Assembly (NCBI GenBank): GCA_018882895.1
Contig: VERF01000014.1
Span: 1-47,765 of the forward strand
Source: Candidatus Kapaibacterium sp.
GTDB lineage: Bacteria > Bacteroidota > Ignavibacteria > Kapaibacteriales > Kapaibacteriaceae
Length of the DNA stretch: 47,765 bases
Direction of reading: 5' to 3'
Part shown: piece after piece, positions 16,011 to 25,560 of the stretch
Numbering within the stretch: the first letter of the stretch is position 1
Layout: each line of letters begins with the position of its first letter
The notes under the pieces: model-generated
The model's database searches: none
Told to the model about the DNA's origin: nothing
What the model saw: the letters and a program-made list of their open reading frames with translations, nothing else
Program-made: the position numbers and the translations under genes

Positions 16011-19000
16011 ATGTTCCGTTGCGCCTTCTTCGTTTCACTGTGTCTGATGCTCACAACGGTCACGATCCGTGCACAGACAATATCGACCAAGGGTACGGAT
16101 TTCTGGCTGACGTTCATGCAGAACTCGGGAGTTCCGAACACCTATCTCTTCTTCGGGGCTGACTCTGCGGCTACGGTCAAGGTCTATCAGGGTGCGACCC
16201 TATTGACCACGCTTTCGATTCCCGCCAATACCAATATTCCCTATCAGGTAATGGCGCTGAGTGCTCACCAGACGAACAGCGACGTTGTCAATGTGAGTAG
16301 GGCCATCCGGGTAACTTCCGACAAACCGATAACACTCTCGGCATTCAACACCGAGCTGATGAGCACCGACGCAGCAGTTATCCTTCCGGTTCAAGCATTG
16401 GGCGACAAGTATTTTGTACCCTGTTACCGGCACTACGTTCTGTCTGGAACAGCAGGCCCGATTCTTGACTGGGCCAGTCAGTTTGCCGTCGTAGCACACA
16501 CGGATGCCACGCTCATCCAGATCACGCCATCGGCACCGATTGCCAAGGCAGGGGGCGGCCTGCGTCCGGCAGGTGTTCCATATTCGGTCACCCTCAACAA
16601 GGGCGATGTCTATCAGGCACAGACCGACCAGGTCAAGGATGACCTCACCGGAACGCTCGTGCAGGTCGTAAGCTCCGGCGCGAGCTGCGGCAGCATCGCC
16701 GTGTTTAGCGGACATCAGCGCACGGCGATCCCAGACACATCGAAGTTCAGCAGAGATCATCTGGTAGAGCAGATTCCGCCGACGCGCACATGGGGCACAA
16801 CGTTCGTAGTGCCTCCGATAGCCTACGCAACAAAATTCATTGTGCGCATCCTGTCATCTGAACCGAACACGTCAGTGACATTTGATGGCACGACAACAAG
16901 CATCGCCCAGACTGGTGGCTTCATAGAGTACACCGTTGCCGGGAACAGAACATACGCCGTCAGCGCAGACAAGCCGATATTGGTGGCGCAGTATGCGATG
17001 ACTGCCAATGAGGGCTTCGATCCCGTTCGTGGCGTAGGCGACCCGTTCATGATCATCGTTCCACCGCTGGAGCAGCGCATCGATCGATTTGTCTTTAACT
17101 CCTATGTGCCACCGACTTCGACAAGTACGGTCGTCCAAGATGGATGGCGCAACAACCTCTACGTAGCTCTCATTGGTGACAAATCAGAGCTTGGCAATGT
17201 CACCATCGATGGCCTCTCGATCACAACGATCCAGGGCCGTGCCGCATTGCCAGTCGTCTACGGCACCATCGATGCAACACCGCAGATCCAATGCGTTACG
17301 GTGCGGGTTCCCGAGGGCATTCATAGCGTCGATGCTTCAAACGGCAAGGGCGTCATTGGCATCATGTATGGGCTGACGCAGCTGGATTCGTACGGATTCT
17401 TAGCAGGATCGAAGTTCAACAACATTCGCACCACCATTTCCGTAAGGCAACCTCCGTTCTGTCCAGGCAAGCCCCTTACCTTCGTCGGCTCGAGCAAAGA
17501 CTCCTTGGAGATCACAGCCTGGAGCTGGTGGTTTGAGCACGACAGCACATCGGCAACCGGACAGAGCACGCAGAAGACGTTCAAGGAGCCCGGAACCTAT
17601 CGAGTTCGCCTCATCGCTACTCGCAATGGATGCTCTGCTGATACGGTCTTCACAACCATTGAAATCAAGGCTGCGTTCACCCTCACTGCTCGCGCTGAAC
17701 CAAGCCCTGCATGCGTTGGTCAGAATGTGCGATTGATCGCCTCTGAACCTTCAGGGGTAGGCCCCTTGACGTACAAGTGGATGCGTGACTCTGCATTCAC
17801 GTCTGAGCTGCGTGATACGAATCAGAGAACAGCGACGGTCTTGCACACTGCGGCCGGACGTTTTCGATATCGCGTTGTGGCGGTTGACACAGGCGGATGC
17901 CCTGTCGAAACCACTGTATGGGTCGTCGTTGTCGCCCCACCAAGAATCAACGTGCCCGATACGATTCGGATCTGTGCTGGATCGACAACCAGGATCGACG
18001 GCATCGTATCCGACACTGCCGGCTATGCCGTCATGTGGACCGGACCTACCGGGCCACGGGCAGGCATCGTGTCAAATCCTGCGCTGCCGAGTATCAGCTT
18101 GAGAGTTGACTCGGCAGGAACATATGCCTACACATTGGAGGCTACGAACAAGTATGGCTGCAAGAGTCAAAAGTCCGTCGTGATCGTCGCCTCGAGTGTT
18201 CCCATCATCACGGGTATGGATTCGACAACCCGCATCAGTTGTCTTGGGGCCAATGACCCTCCCGTGCGGATTGGAGAGAACATTTTGGTCTCAGGGGGCA
18301 TTGCACCCTATCGATACACATGGCGAGTCAAGTCAGGCGACGGCAATTCGATCATTGGCCCAACTGATCAGCGCACGGCCCAGGTCCGTCCGACGGGCAC
18401 CACAACCTATATCCTGCGTGTGACCGATTCGCGAAGTCCAGTTGGATGCTCGTCTGAGTTCGAGATCACGATTCAGTTGAGATCTGTGCCGGATGCCAAC
18501 GCCGGCCCCGATCGACTTCTATGTGTTTGCCGTGACACGTCCGGCACGACCATCGGTACTGATGCCAAGTGCGGAACACCTCCGTTTACGTATTCGTGGC
18601 TGCCGGTTCGTGGGCTTTCGAACCCTACGTCATCGACGTCAGCACGAACCTCCGCCAAGCCAGACGTTACGACCGCGTACATCCTCACCGTCACAGATGC
18701 CGCCCAGCTCATCTCCCGTGACACGGTCGTTGTGCAAGTGGAGCAGTGTCCGAGCATTCAGCTCGATACGATACACAGTGCATGCGCCGCGGCACCGACG
18801 ATCAAGCTGGACCCAAAGATCCTGAGTGACTCGCTCGGGATGTCCTATCGGTGGACTCCAGGCTGGATGGTCAGCGACTCAACATCTCGCCGCCCGTTCG
18901 TTGTGGCATTCGACTCCACGTCGAGCTCGGAACTCCTGTTCACTGCCGTCTCGCGCTTGGGCTGCTCAACATCGGCTTCGACCAGGCTCATTGCCTCACG

Positions 19001-20819
19001 CGGCCTGACGGTAGAGATCACAGCAAGCAGCAGGTGCGAAACCGATACGATATGTCCTTCTGAGATGGTTCAGCTGCAGGCCATGGCACGAGGCGGTGTT
19101 CAGCCCCTAACCTATTCTTGGAAATCACGACCTGACCTAGGCTCGAATTGGACATCCTCGCAGCAGCTGATTGCTCTTCAGTTTCCTCGCACTACGCAAT
19201 TGGTGGTCACCGTTACAGACTCAGTGGGCTGTACATCCAGCGATACGGTCAACATTTGCGTTGGTGATCAGGCCTCCGTTTTTGCTGGAGCCGACACGAC
19301 GATCTGTGCCAGTGATACATTGGACGCCTCGCTGTCTCGCGGTCAACCTGCCACATGCGGCCGTGAACCCATCGTGTATGAATGGGAGCCACGGTTGTGG
19401 TGCACTGTCTCGGATAGCACGAAGCCCTGGCGTGCACGGCTGCACCCGCAGACGACCACACGGTTCGTGCTTCGAGCAACCGATGACAACGGCAAGGGGC
19501 GCACGGTGAGCGACACCGTAACGGTTAACGTGTTGGATTCCCTACAGCTGGCTTTTGGTGCCAGCATGATTAGCGTATGTGAAGGAGATCAGCCCCCGTC
19601 AACGACACTTACGATCATAAAGGGAGCAAGACCTTTCTTCCATCGGTGGTTCCTACCGAACAGCTCTTCGATCCTTTCGCGTTCTGATTCCGTTTCCAAC
19701 GTTCCATCGTCTGCCGTTAGCTCCTTTTCCCGTTCCGGCTGGCTGAACGTCGTCACCACCGATGCCAATGGCTGCTCTCGTAGAGATTCACTCTACATCA
19801 GCATTGTCCCGCATCCGAGAGTTACGGTGGTCGAGTCGGACAGCACGTGCCTGTGTAGCGAGCGTGTTCTCATCGCTTCGGTAGATGGCGGCACACCCTA
19901 CCCAGATGGAACGTATCTCCTCTCCTGGTCTGAGATCTCTGCTGATGCTCCAGCAGGGACGACCTCATTGATCGATACCGTTTCAATGTCGGCACGGGTT
20001 CGTCCAAGGTACACAACGGTCTACACCCTGCGCGTTACTGACGCCAATGGATGCGCATCAAGCGCATCCATCACGCTCGCACCACCGCGCCGGGCCGATA
20101 CGCTTACGTTGAGGATCCCAGCGATAACTGCCGATCCACGAAAGGACGATGCACCGATCGCCGTACTCATAGATTCTTCATCCGCCGAAGCTAAATGCAA
20201 GCCCGAGGCGATAGAATTTACTCTTCAATACAACGAATCGCTATACGATCCATTCCCAACGATTGAGAGCGGGATCCGTCTTTCATCGCGAGTCGTTGCT
20301 GTCGGTAGCGAGCGCCATCGACGTGTCATGTTTCGCGTCGTACCGAAGGAAACGATCTCAAACAGAGACACGCTGACTCGAATTCACGGCAAAGCCCTCG
20401 TTGGGTCTCCGGCACAAACCAACCTGATCATCGACAGTATCAGCGTGATGTGGCCATGTGACACTTTGAAGGGGGCTGGCATAGATGGGTCACTTTCGCT
20501 CGACTCACTCTGCCTAAACCCTGCCAATACTCGGCGCGTGCTGGTATTCAATTCGGCCACCATTGCCAGTGTCCGTCCGAATCCGAACAGCGGGAGCTTT
20601 ACGGTATACGTTCGACTCTTTGGCGACACGTCGTTTGATCTTGGGATCTTTTCACTTCAGGGTGAGCGGCTTTGGCACAGATCTATTGAGCAGGCTCTCA
20701 AGCCAACCTCCGGTGTTCTGGAAGTCCCTGTTGAAGCGGCTCTTCCCACTGGTGCGTATCTGTTGTGCGTCCGTAGCAGCGTGTCAAGTTCAGTATACCC
20801 TGTTATGATATCGCAATGA
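16011..20819 (+). CDS. Giant IgGFc-binding/PKD-repeat surface protein with T9SS domain
   Basis: About 1,602 residues. The track start at 15996 is a TTG; the ATG at 16011 gives a clean signal peptide (MFRCAFFVSLCLMLTTVTIRAQ). Residues ~25-480 are the IgGFc-binding N-terminal domain ('GTDFWLTFMQNSG', 'ISVFSGHQR'-type segment, 'VPPIAYATKFIVRI'). They are followed by about ten Ig/PKD-like repeats of 80-95 residues, each with an early CxG/CxC and a 'TTYILRVTD-x-x-GC' ending (for example 'TTTYILRVTDSRSPVGC', 'TTVYTLRVTDANGC'), and the paired cysteines suggest disulfides. A cohesin-like beta segment precedes the T9SS domain ('SVRPNPNSGSFTVYV'). It should act as a long surface filament or adhesin. 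Its stop overlaps the OmpA-type gene by 4 bp, so the two products are probably made together and may interact. Confidence 0.85.
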   Translation: MFRCAFFVSLCLMLTTVTIRAQTISTKGTDFWLTFMQNSGVPNTYLFFGADSAATVKVYQGATLLTTLSIPANTNIPYQVMALSAHQTNSDVVNVSRAIRVTSDKPITLSAFNTELMSTDAAVILPVQALGDKYFVPCYRHYVLSGTAGPILDWASQFAVVAHTDATLIQITPSAPIAKAGGGLRPAGVPYSVTLNKGDVYQAQTDQVKDDLTGTLVQVVSSGASCGSIAVFSGHQRTAIPDTSKFSRDHLVEQIPPTRTWGTTFVVPPIAYATKFIVRILSSEPNTSVTFDGTTTSIAQTGGFIEYTVAGNRTYAVSADKPILVAQYAMTANEGFDPVRGVGDPFMIIVPPLEQRIDRFVFNSYVPPTSTSTVVQDGWRNNLYVALIGDKSELGNVTIDGLSITTIQGRAALPVVYGTIDATPQIQCVTVRVPEGIHSVDASNGKGVIGIMYGLTQLDSYGFLAGSKFNNIRTTISVRQPPFCPGKPLTFVGSSKDSLEITAWSWWFEHDSTSATGQSTQKTFKEPGTYRVRLIATRNGCSADTVFTTIEIKAAFTLTARAEPSPACVGQNVRLIASEPSGVGPLTYKWMRDSAFTSELRDTNQRTATVLHTAAGRFRYRVVAVDTGGCPVETTVWVVVVAPPRINVPDTIRICAGSTTRIDGIVSDTAGYAVMWTGPTGPRAGIVSNPALPSISLRVDSAGTYAYTLEATNKYGCKSQKSVVIVASSVPIITGMDSTTRISCLGANDPPVRIGENILVSGGIAPYRYTWRVKSGDGNSIIGPTDQRTAQVRPTGTTTYILRVTDSRSPVGCSSEFEITIQLRSVPDANAGPDRLLCVCRDTSGTTIGTDAKCGTPPFTYSWLPVRGLSNPTSSTSARTSAKPDVTTAYILTVTDAAQLISRDTVVVQVEQCPSIQLDTIHSACAAAPTIKLDPKILSDSLGMSYRWTPGWMVSDSTSRRPFVVAFDSTSSSELLFTAVSRLGCSTSASTRLIASRGLTVEITASSRCETDTICPSEMVQLQAMARGGVQPLTYSWKSRPDLGSNWTSSQQLIALQFPRTTQLVVTVTDSVGCTSSDTVNICVGDQASVFAGADTTICASDTLDASLSRGQPATCGREPIVYEWEPRLWCTVSDSTKPWRARLHPQTTTRFVLRATDDNGKGRTVSDTVTVNVLDSLQLAFGASMISVCEGDQPPSTTLTIIKGARPFFHRWFLPNSSSILSRSDSVSNVPSSAVSSFSRSGWLNVVTTDANGCSRRDSLYISIVPHPRVTVVESDSTCLCSERVLIASVDGGTPYPDGTYLLSWSEISADAPAGTTSLIDTVSMSARVRPRYTTVYTLRVTDANGCASSASITLAPPRRADTLTLRIPAITADPRKDDAPIAVLIDSSSAEAKCKPEAIEFTLQYNESLYDPFPTIESGIRLSSRVVAVGSERHRRVMFRVVPKETISNRDTLTRIHGKALVGSPAQTNLIIDSISVMWPCDTLKGAGIDGSLSLDSLCLNPANTRRVLVFNSATIASVRPNPNSGSFTVYVRLFGDTSFDLGIFSLQGERLWHRSIEQALKPTSGVLEVPVEAALPTGAYLLCVRSSVSSSVYPVMISQ

Positions 20820-22912
20820 CCTCGGCACTATCACGCTGCATGCCAGTGGGAATTCTCTGGATCCTGTTGTCCTCCCGTGCCCTTGCTGTTTCTCAATCGG
20901 ATGACTCCACAGGCAGGTGTCCTTTCAGCATTGGTCTCTCCGGACGATATCTCAACCCGCGGTCAACCCTTGCTGCATTCCCGGGCATCCCGACGTGCTG
21001 CGACCTGCTATCGCCTACGCAGGGATGGGCAGGAAGCCTACTCGGCGAGTACTCGCTGCCGATTCTTGACGATATAGACATTGAAGCCGCCATTGGCCTG
21101 ACTAGTGCGTCGGCAACGCTTGCCGCATCAAGCTTTGTTGGGTACGCTCTGGATGGAACAGACGAAAGCGCAAAAGTGGTCCGGGCAGAGAGCGAAACGC
21201 TGGTCGAACTCAGTTCTCTCAGCCTTGAGATGCGACTGCAAGGATCGCTGCAACTCGATCGCTCCACCACATACCAGCCGCATGCCTTTGGTGGATTCTC
21301 CCTGAATACCGCCATTGAAAGCTCTCTGCAACAGCGCGAGCGTTTGCTCTCTCCCTCAAGTGCAGTCTTTGAAGACACTCGCACAAAGACACGATTAGCA
21401 TATTCTGAATCCGTCACATCTCAACTTCGACCATGGATGACGATCAATGCCGGACTTGGCTTTACCCCATTGCACGGCCAACGCTTCGATGTTCGCACTC
21501 GCCTCTCAGCTGAACTGCCGGTTACTGATATCGTGAGTGATGAGGGCAAGGGGCTGGCCTACGGTCTGGTCCGACTCGATGTATCGATTCTATTGAAACG
21601 TCCATCAGCAGTTGCAGATCCATCGCCACCTTTCGTTCGCCAACGATATCTGGCAAGTGAGTTAACACTCCGGGCGCGGTCGGACGATACTTCTCTTCGA
21701 GATACGGCAGTAATTGAGATCACTAATGCTCTCGGCACACGTGTGTATTCTCTTCTGCCGTTTGTCTTCTTTTCACAAGGCTCAAGCGAGCTCGACTCTC
21801 GTTACTCACAATTGACTTCAACGCAGGCCAACACGTACAGGCCGACGACCATGGTGGCGCTAGCTGACACGTCTTCAGAAGGCGATACCAGGGCCACACT
21901 GGAACTCTACTACAACCTGCTCAATATTGTTGGACAACGCATGCGTGTTGAATATCCTGACGCCGTACTTACCATCGCAGGGTATGGCAACAATCAAGGT
22001 GAAGAGCGGAATTCGACTCAATTATCACAGCGACGTGCAATGGCCGTGCGCGAGTACCTTCATACCATTTGGCAGATAGACTCGGCAAGACTAGTCGTAA
22101 CTGCGGGACTTCTCTCGCCCACTGCCGCAAGCACCACAATGTCAGATGCGCAGGACCGTGCCGACGGTCATCAGGAGAATCGTCGCGTCGAACTTGAGTC
22201 GACCGTCGCAGAGGTGCTGGACCCTGTTGTCATAACTGATACATTACAAACCGTCCTTCGCCCTTCCTTGATTGCTTTGCCGACAGTCACGAGCGACTCG
22301 TCGGACTTCTCTTGGCGATTGCTCACACAGTGCGCTGGCGAATCTCATGTTGAGGGATTGGCTGGAACAGGAAGCCCCCTTCCCCGGTACATTCTTGACT
22401 CGGCAGTTTGCTCCCTTACCGGGATCTCAAGCAAGAGTGAGATCACGGCAGTCCTATCAGCCATTTCGGACGATGGCCGGTACACGGCGGACACTGCGCG
22501 TCTGCCCATCAAGACCGAGTATCGATCTACGATCTTGCGCAGAACAGATGACGATACGGCACGATACCGATATCGGCTAACCCAGTTTCAATACAACGAT
22601 CAGAAGCTGCTCTCAGCTCAGTCTTCGATCATTCAGCGGTACATCACACCGATGCTTCCGGATAATGCCACAGTTCAGATTTTCGGGTACACGGATCGTA
22701 AAGGTCCGTCGGAACTCAATCAGAAGCTGGCCGCAGATCGCGTGCGAGAATCCCGGCAATCGTTCGTCGGAATACGGAATCTGACGACTTTGGCTGTTGG
22801 TGAAGGCGACAGCGTTACCAGGCCCCCGTTTGACAACACCCTGCCCGAGGGGAGACTCTACAACCGCACGGTCGAGATCAAGGTCTTGATACCTACCCCT
22901 AGCGGCAAATAA
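20816..22912 (+). CDS. Outer-membrane-associated protein with two OmpA-like domains
   Basis: 698 residues. The first ~25 residues form a signal peptide ('GILWILLSSRALAVSQ'). A ~220-residue beta-rich part follows (resembling an Omp beta-barrel or a porin-family N domain). The first OmpA-like peptidoglycan-binding domain is ~315-475 ('FFSQGSSELDSRY', 'LTIAGYGNNQGEERNSTQLSQRRAMAVREYL', 'NRRVEL'). The second is ~590-698 ('FQYNDQKLL', 'VQIFGYTDRKGPSELNQKLAADRV', 'YNRTVEI'). Two OmpA domains in one protein is uncommon. It overlaps the giant adhesin by 4 bp (ATGA), which argues for a shared function such as anchoring the adhesin or its secretion machinery to peptidoglycan. Its end overlaps the convergent beta-helix gene by 14 bp. 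Confidence 0.8.
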   Translation: MTSALSRCMPVGILWILLSSRALAVSQSDDSTGRCPFSIGLSGRYLNPRSTLAAFPGIPTCCDLLSPTQGWAGSLLGEYSLPILDDIDIEAAIGLTSASATLAASSFVGYALDGTDESAKVVRAESETLVELSSLSLEMRLQGSLQLDRSTTYQPHAFGGFSLNTAIESSLQQRERLLSPSSAVFEDTRTKTRLAYSESVTSQLRPWMTINAGLGFTPLHGQRFDVRTRLSAELPVTDIVSDEGKGLAYGLVRLDVSILLKRPSAVADPSPPFVRQRYLASELTLRARSDDTSLRDTAVIEITNALGTRVYSLLPFVFFSQGSSELDSRYSQLTSTQANTYRPTTMVALADTSSEGDTRATLELYYNLLNIVGQRMRVEYPDAVLTIAGYGNNQGEERNSTQLSQRRAMAVREYLHTIWQIDSARLVVTAGLLSPTAASTTMSDAQDRADGHQENRRVELESTVAEVLDPVVITDTLQTVLRPSLIALPTVTSDSSDFSWRLLTQCAGESHVEGLAGTGSPLPRYILDSAVCSLTGISSKSEITAVLSAISDDGRYTADTARLPIKTEYRSTILRRTDDDTARYRYRLTQFQYNDQKLLSAQSSIIQRYITPMLPDNATVQIFGYTDRKGPSELNQKLAADRVRESRQSFVGIRNLTTLAVGEGDSVTRPPFDNTLPEGRLYNRTVEIKVLIPTPSGK

Positions 22913-25103
22913 CAAAGTGCTCCGAGCTGGCAGAACGTCCGTTTGTTGCTCGAATGATGTATGCTCCCGAGGCAAGTTCATGCAGCGGCAGTTCGATCAC
23001 ATGGCATGACGTTACGCCGTTGATACCGTTGCTCATGACTACCTCACCTGACGACATCGAGATCACATCGCAGGTGAAAGTACCTGTCTGATGGCCCCGA
23101 ACTTCCACACGCGCCACTGATGCGTCGGGAGTCACACGGATGATGAACGGAGCATCATCGACAATTTCTACCGACGTGGCCGATCCCACCGTCACCCTGA
23201 CGCGTTGAATACTTGTAAGGCCCCAGTCATCGGTGGCCGAAACAGTCATTTCCGCAACACCCGTCTGACCCGCTGCCGGTTGCAGTCGTAAGGTTTGAAT
23301 CGGGCCAGACCCGAATAACCGAGCAGATCCATTGGGAAAGAGGGAGGACGTTGGAACCGTGAGACCACACTGCAATCGATACGGTGATTCGTCCTTTACA
23401 CGAAACGGTACGTCAATGATGGTTGACATGGCCATGCTCGTATCCCGCAATTGAAGGATGACAGGAGGCCGATTGCGAGCCGTATCCGTTGGTGAGTATT
23501 CATGAGCCCCGATGTCGTATCCATTGCGCGACGGAACCACAACACCATAGAAGTCACGATCGCCCTGATCGATCCCAAGCGATCCACTGAGATTGACCCC
23601 ATTATCAATCGTCGGCGAACCAACCTGAGCCCGATAGGCATCTAGGGACGAGACGGCACGAGGCCAGGTAGTTGGCGCTGCACCCATCCGGGTTAGACGA
23701 GGATCGATCACAAGCCCCGTGGCAATACCCTTCAGGAGTTCATTATCGGTAGCACCGCGCCATGCTTCAAGAGAGTTGTAGCTCTTACCCTGATAGTTGA
23801 TCGTAAATGGCGATCCATCGGTCCAATAGAGATTTCCTGCGAAGAAAGCACTGTATTTGGCGGGCACCGAAATGAGCGGCACACCGCCAACGGCCACAAA
23901 CACATTGTTGTACACGCCGATGTTCTGCATGCCGGTATTCCATTCGGTGATCTGGAAGGTGGCATGTGATGGGTTAGCCGCAGTGGGCTTCGAGTATATG
24001 GTGTTGTTGTGGATCAATGCGCCATCCATGATCGACTCAGGGCTACCCTTGAAGAGAGTGATGCCACTGGCATTGGTTCGACCGTCGTTGACGCTGATGT
24101 TGTATCGACAGATGTTATTCCTCCATGGTCGAGCATTGGCATACTGTCCAAGCAGGTACCCACCACCGGCGTTGTCGTGACTGTAGCAGTATTGGATGAT
24201 GGAGTTCGTCACGCCACCATCGAGGTCGAAACCAAGACCATCGCACGTGCTGGACGTCTTGTTTGCGTAACTCTCGCAGTACTGGATGACGATTCGATTC
24301 GCGTCATACGCCCAAATACCACCAGGTCCACCGCAGTGGACGTTCGCCTGTCCATTCTCATAAGCAACGCAGTATTCAATGACCGCCCCATCAGTGTTAC
24401 TTATGACGATGCCGTTGCCCTTGATGGACTTCGGATCGGCTATGCCGGGGTTACGATAAGAGGCACATCCTCTGATGACGACATCCTTATTCGGGTAGCC
24501 GTTGGTTGAGGGGAATCCATACACAAGTATGCCATCGTGCAGATTGTCATGAACGACCAGGTCCTGCAAGATCAGCCCGTCGTATCCGGTGTTACCATTC
24601 CATGCACCTATACGCACGCCGACTCTGCCGAAGCCTCGGACCTCGATCCGCTCGAGGACGATGTCCACGAAACGCTTGTCACCCGGTACATCCACGTACC
24701 ATTCAAGTCCATTCTTCGTGTTGGTATTCATCCCCGAGCCAACAATGTTGAGGTCCGATATATGGATCCCCTGCGTGTTATAAGCAGAGATCCCGAAACC
24801 ATCACCCGCATTCAGGGTGGCCGCCTTGCCTCCATAACTCGAGATCACCAGTGGGTTATCCTTCGCATTTCCATCGGACTGATCCAGATACAGGTTGCCA
24901 TTGAAGGTTTCGCCCCCTTGAAAGAGCACCGAATCACCTGGCTTTAGATCCCGTGAATTGACCATTCCGAGGGTCTTCCACGCCAGGACCGTGCTCTTTC
25001 CACTGTTGGCGTCATCACCAGATGGACTGATGTAATAGGTCTCTGCAGACACTCGGCAGAGCGATGCAGCAACCAGCATGAGCAATGTGAACCGTATGAT
25101 CAT
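22899..25103 (-). CDS. Secreted right-handed parallel beta-helix protein with T9SS-like C-terminus
   Basis: The ATG at 25103 (GGGGA 5 nt upstream) gives a 734-residue protein with signal peptide MIIRFTLLMLVAASLCRVSA; the longer track start adds an implausible basic leader. 'ETYYISPSGDDANSGKS...AWKTL' is the classic opening of pectate-lyase-like beta-helix proteins. Residues ~60-470 carry repeated 'IVIQYCESYAN', 'GLILQDLVVHDN', 'AVIEYCVAYENG' rungs. A cadherin/Ig-like stretch follows ('PPVILQLRDTSMAMSTI'), and the end ('LPLHELASGAYIIRATNG') is a T9SS-type domain without the usual PNP motif. It probably binds or cleaves an acidic polysaccharide (polysaccharide lyase or chondroitinase-like); no catalytic residues could be assigned. 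Confidence 0.82.
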   Translation of the reverse strand: MIIRFTLLMLVAASLCRVSAETYYISPSGDDANSGKSTVLAWKTLGMVNSRDLKPGDSVLFQGGETFNGNLYLDQSDGNAKDNPLVISSYGGKAATLNAGDGFGISAYNTQGIHISDLNIVGSGMNTNTKNGLEWYVDVPGDKRFVDIVLERIEVRGFGRVGVRIGAWNGNTGYDGLILQDLVVHDNLHDGILVYGFPSTNGYPNKDVVIRGCASYRNPGIADPKSIKGNGIVISNTDGAVIEYCVAYENGQANVHCGGPGGIWAYDANRIVIQYCESYANKTSSTCDGLGFDLDGGVTNSIIQYCYSHDNAGGGYLLGQYANARPWRNNICRYNISVNDGRTNASGITLFKGSPESIMDGALIHNNTIYSKPTAANPSHATFQITEWNTGMQNIGVYNNVFVAVGGVPLISVPAKYSAFFAGNLYWTDGSPFTINYQGKSYNSLEAWRGATDNELLKGIATGLVIDPRLTRMGAAPTTWPRAVSSLDAYRAQVGSPTIDNGVNLSGSLGIDQGDRDFYGVVVPSRNGYDIGAHEYSPTDTARNRPPVILQLRDTSMAMSTIIDVPFRVKDESPYRLQCGLTVPTSSLFPNGSARLFGSGPIQTLRLQPAAGQTGVAEMTVSATDDWGLTSIQRVRVTVGSATSVEIVDDAPFIIRVTPDASVARVEVRGHQTGTFTCDVISMSSGEVVMSNGINGVTSCHVIELPLHELASGAYIIRATNGRSASSEHFVICR

Positions 25104-25140
25104 TATGTCCCCATGATGGAAATTCGAGCGTGAATCTACC

Positions 25141-25185
25141 TTCACCCCTTTGCCTGTGCATGCTTCACCCCTTTGCCTGTGCATG
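25141..25185. repeat. 23-bp direct tandem duplication
   Basis: TTCACCCCTTTGCCTGTGCATG occurs twice in a row at 25141-25162 and 25164-25185, identical and separated by one C. It lies at the 3' end of the FMN-reductase relic, just upstream of the beta-helix gene start. It is probably a recent slippage or recombination scar. Confidence 0.9.
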
Positions 25186-25500
25186 CTCGATGAATGCCAC
25201 GAAGATATTCAGAAGAGTTCGATACACCGTGAGTGTTGTCTCATCTGTGATGATCCCATGCTCATCAATTTTTGCTTTGACGTTGCTGACGAGCAATTCG
25301 GGACGCGGCAGCACCACGCCGCTCACCGATGACATGAGCCTGCGCAGGTCCGTCTGCGCGCGCACCGCACCGAAGTTGCCCGGAGCTGAGGGTCAACGTC
25401 GATCTCTGCATCATAGAGCGGAATATCACGTTGGGCCGCTGCTTGTGTGTTGCTACACACGAACATTCGCAACGTGGAGTGGCGGTCTCTTGCAGTAGAG
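25165..25500 (-). pseudogene. Relic of an NAD(P)H-dependent FMN reductase
   Basis: In one minus-strand frame a tail of the family is clear: 'SAPGNFGAVRAQTDLRRL', then 'SSVSGVVLPRPELLVSNV' and 'KIDEHGIITDE'. In another frame, just upstream, is 'AAAQRDIPLYDAEIDVDP', which belongs to the N-terminal third of the same family. The piece in between, including the flavin-binding 'TPEYN' loop (about 80 residues), is deleted and the two parts are out of frame. The true start is also gone. The gene is dead. The ORF-track entries at 25165-25365 and 25323-25520 are the two fragments. Confidence 0.65.
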
Positions 25501-25514
25501 CTTGCTATAAACAC

Positions 25515-25550
25515 GGGCACGGTGTGCAGGAATCACTCCACACCGTGCCC
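25515..25550 (-). terminator. Strong hairpin downstream of the CHAP gene
   Basis: A perfect 12-bp stem, GGGCACGGTGTG / CACACCGTGCCC, with a 12-nt loop lies 10 bp beyond the CHAP stop codon. In the minus-strand direction it is followed by GTGTTTATAG, a modest T-rich stretch, so it is a likely intrinsic terminator for the CHAP gene. Confidence 0.65.
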
Positions 25551-25560
25551 ATGAAACATA

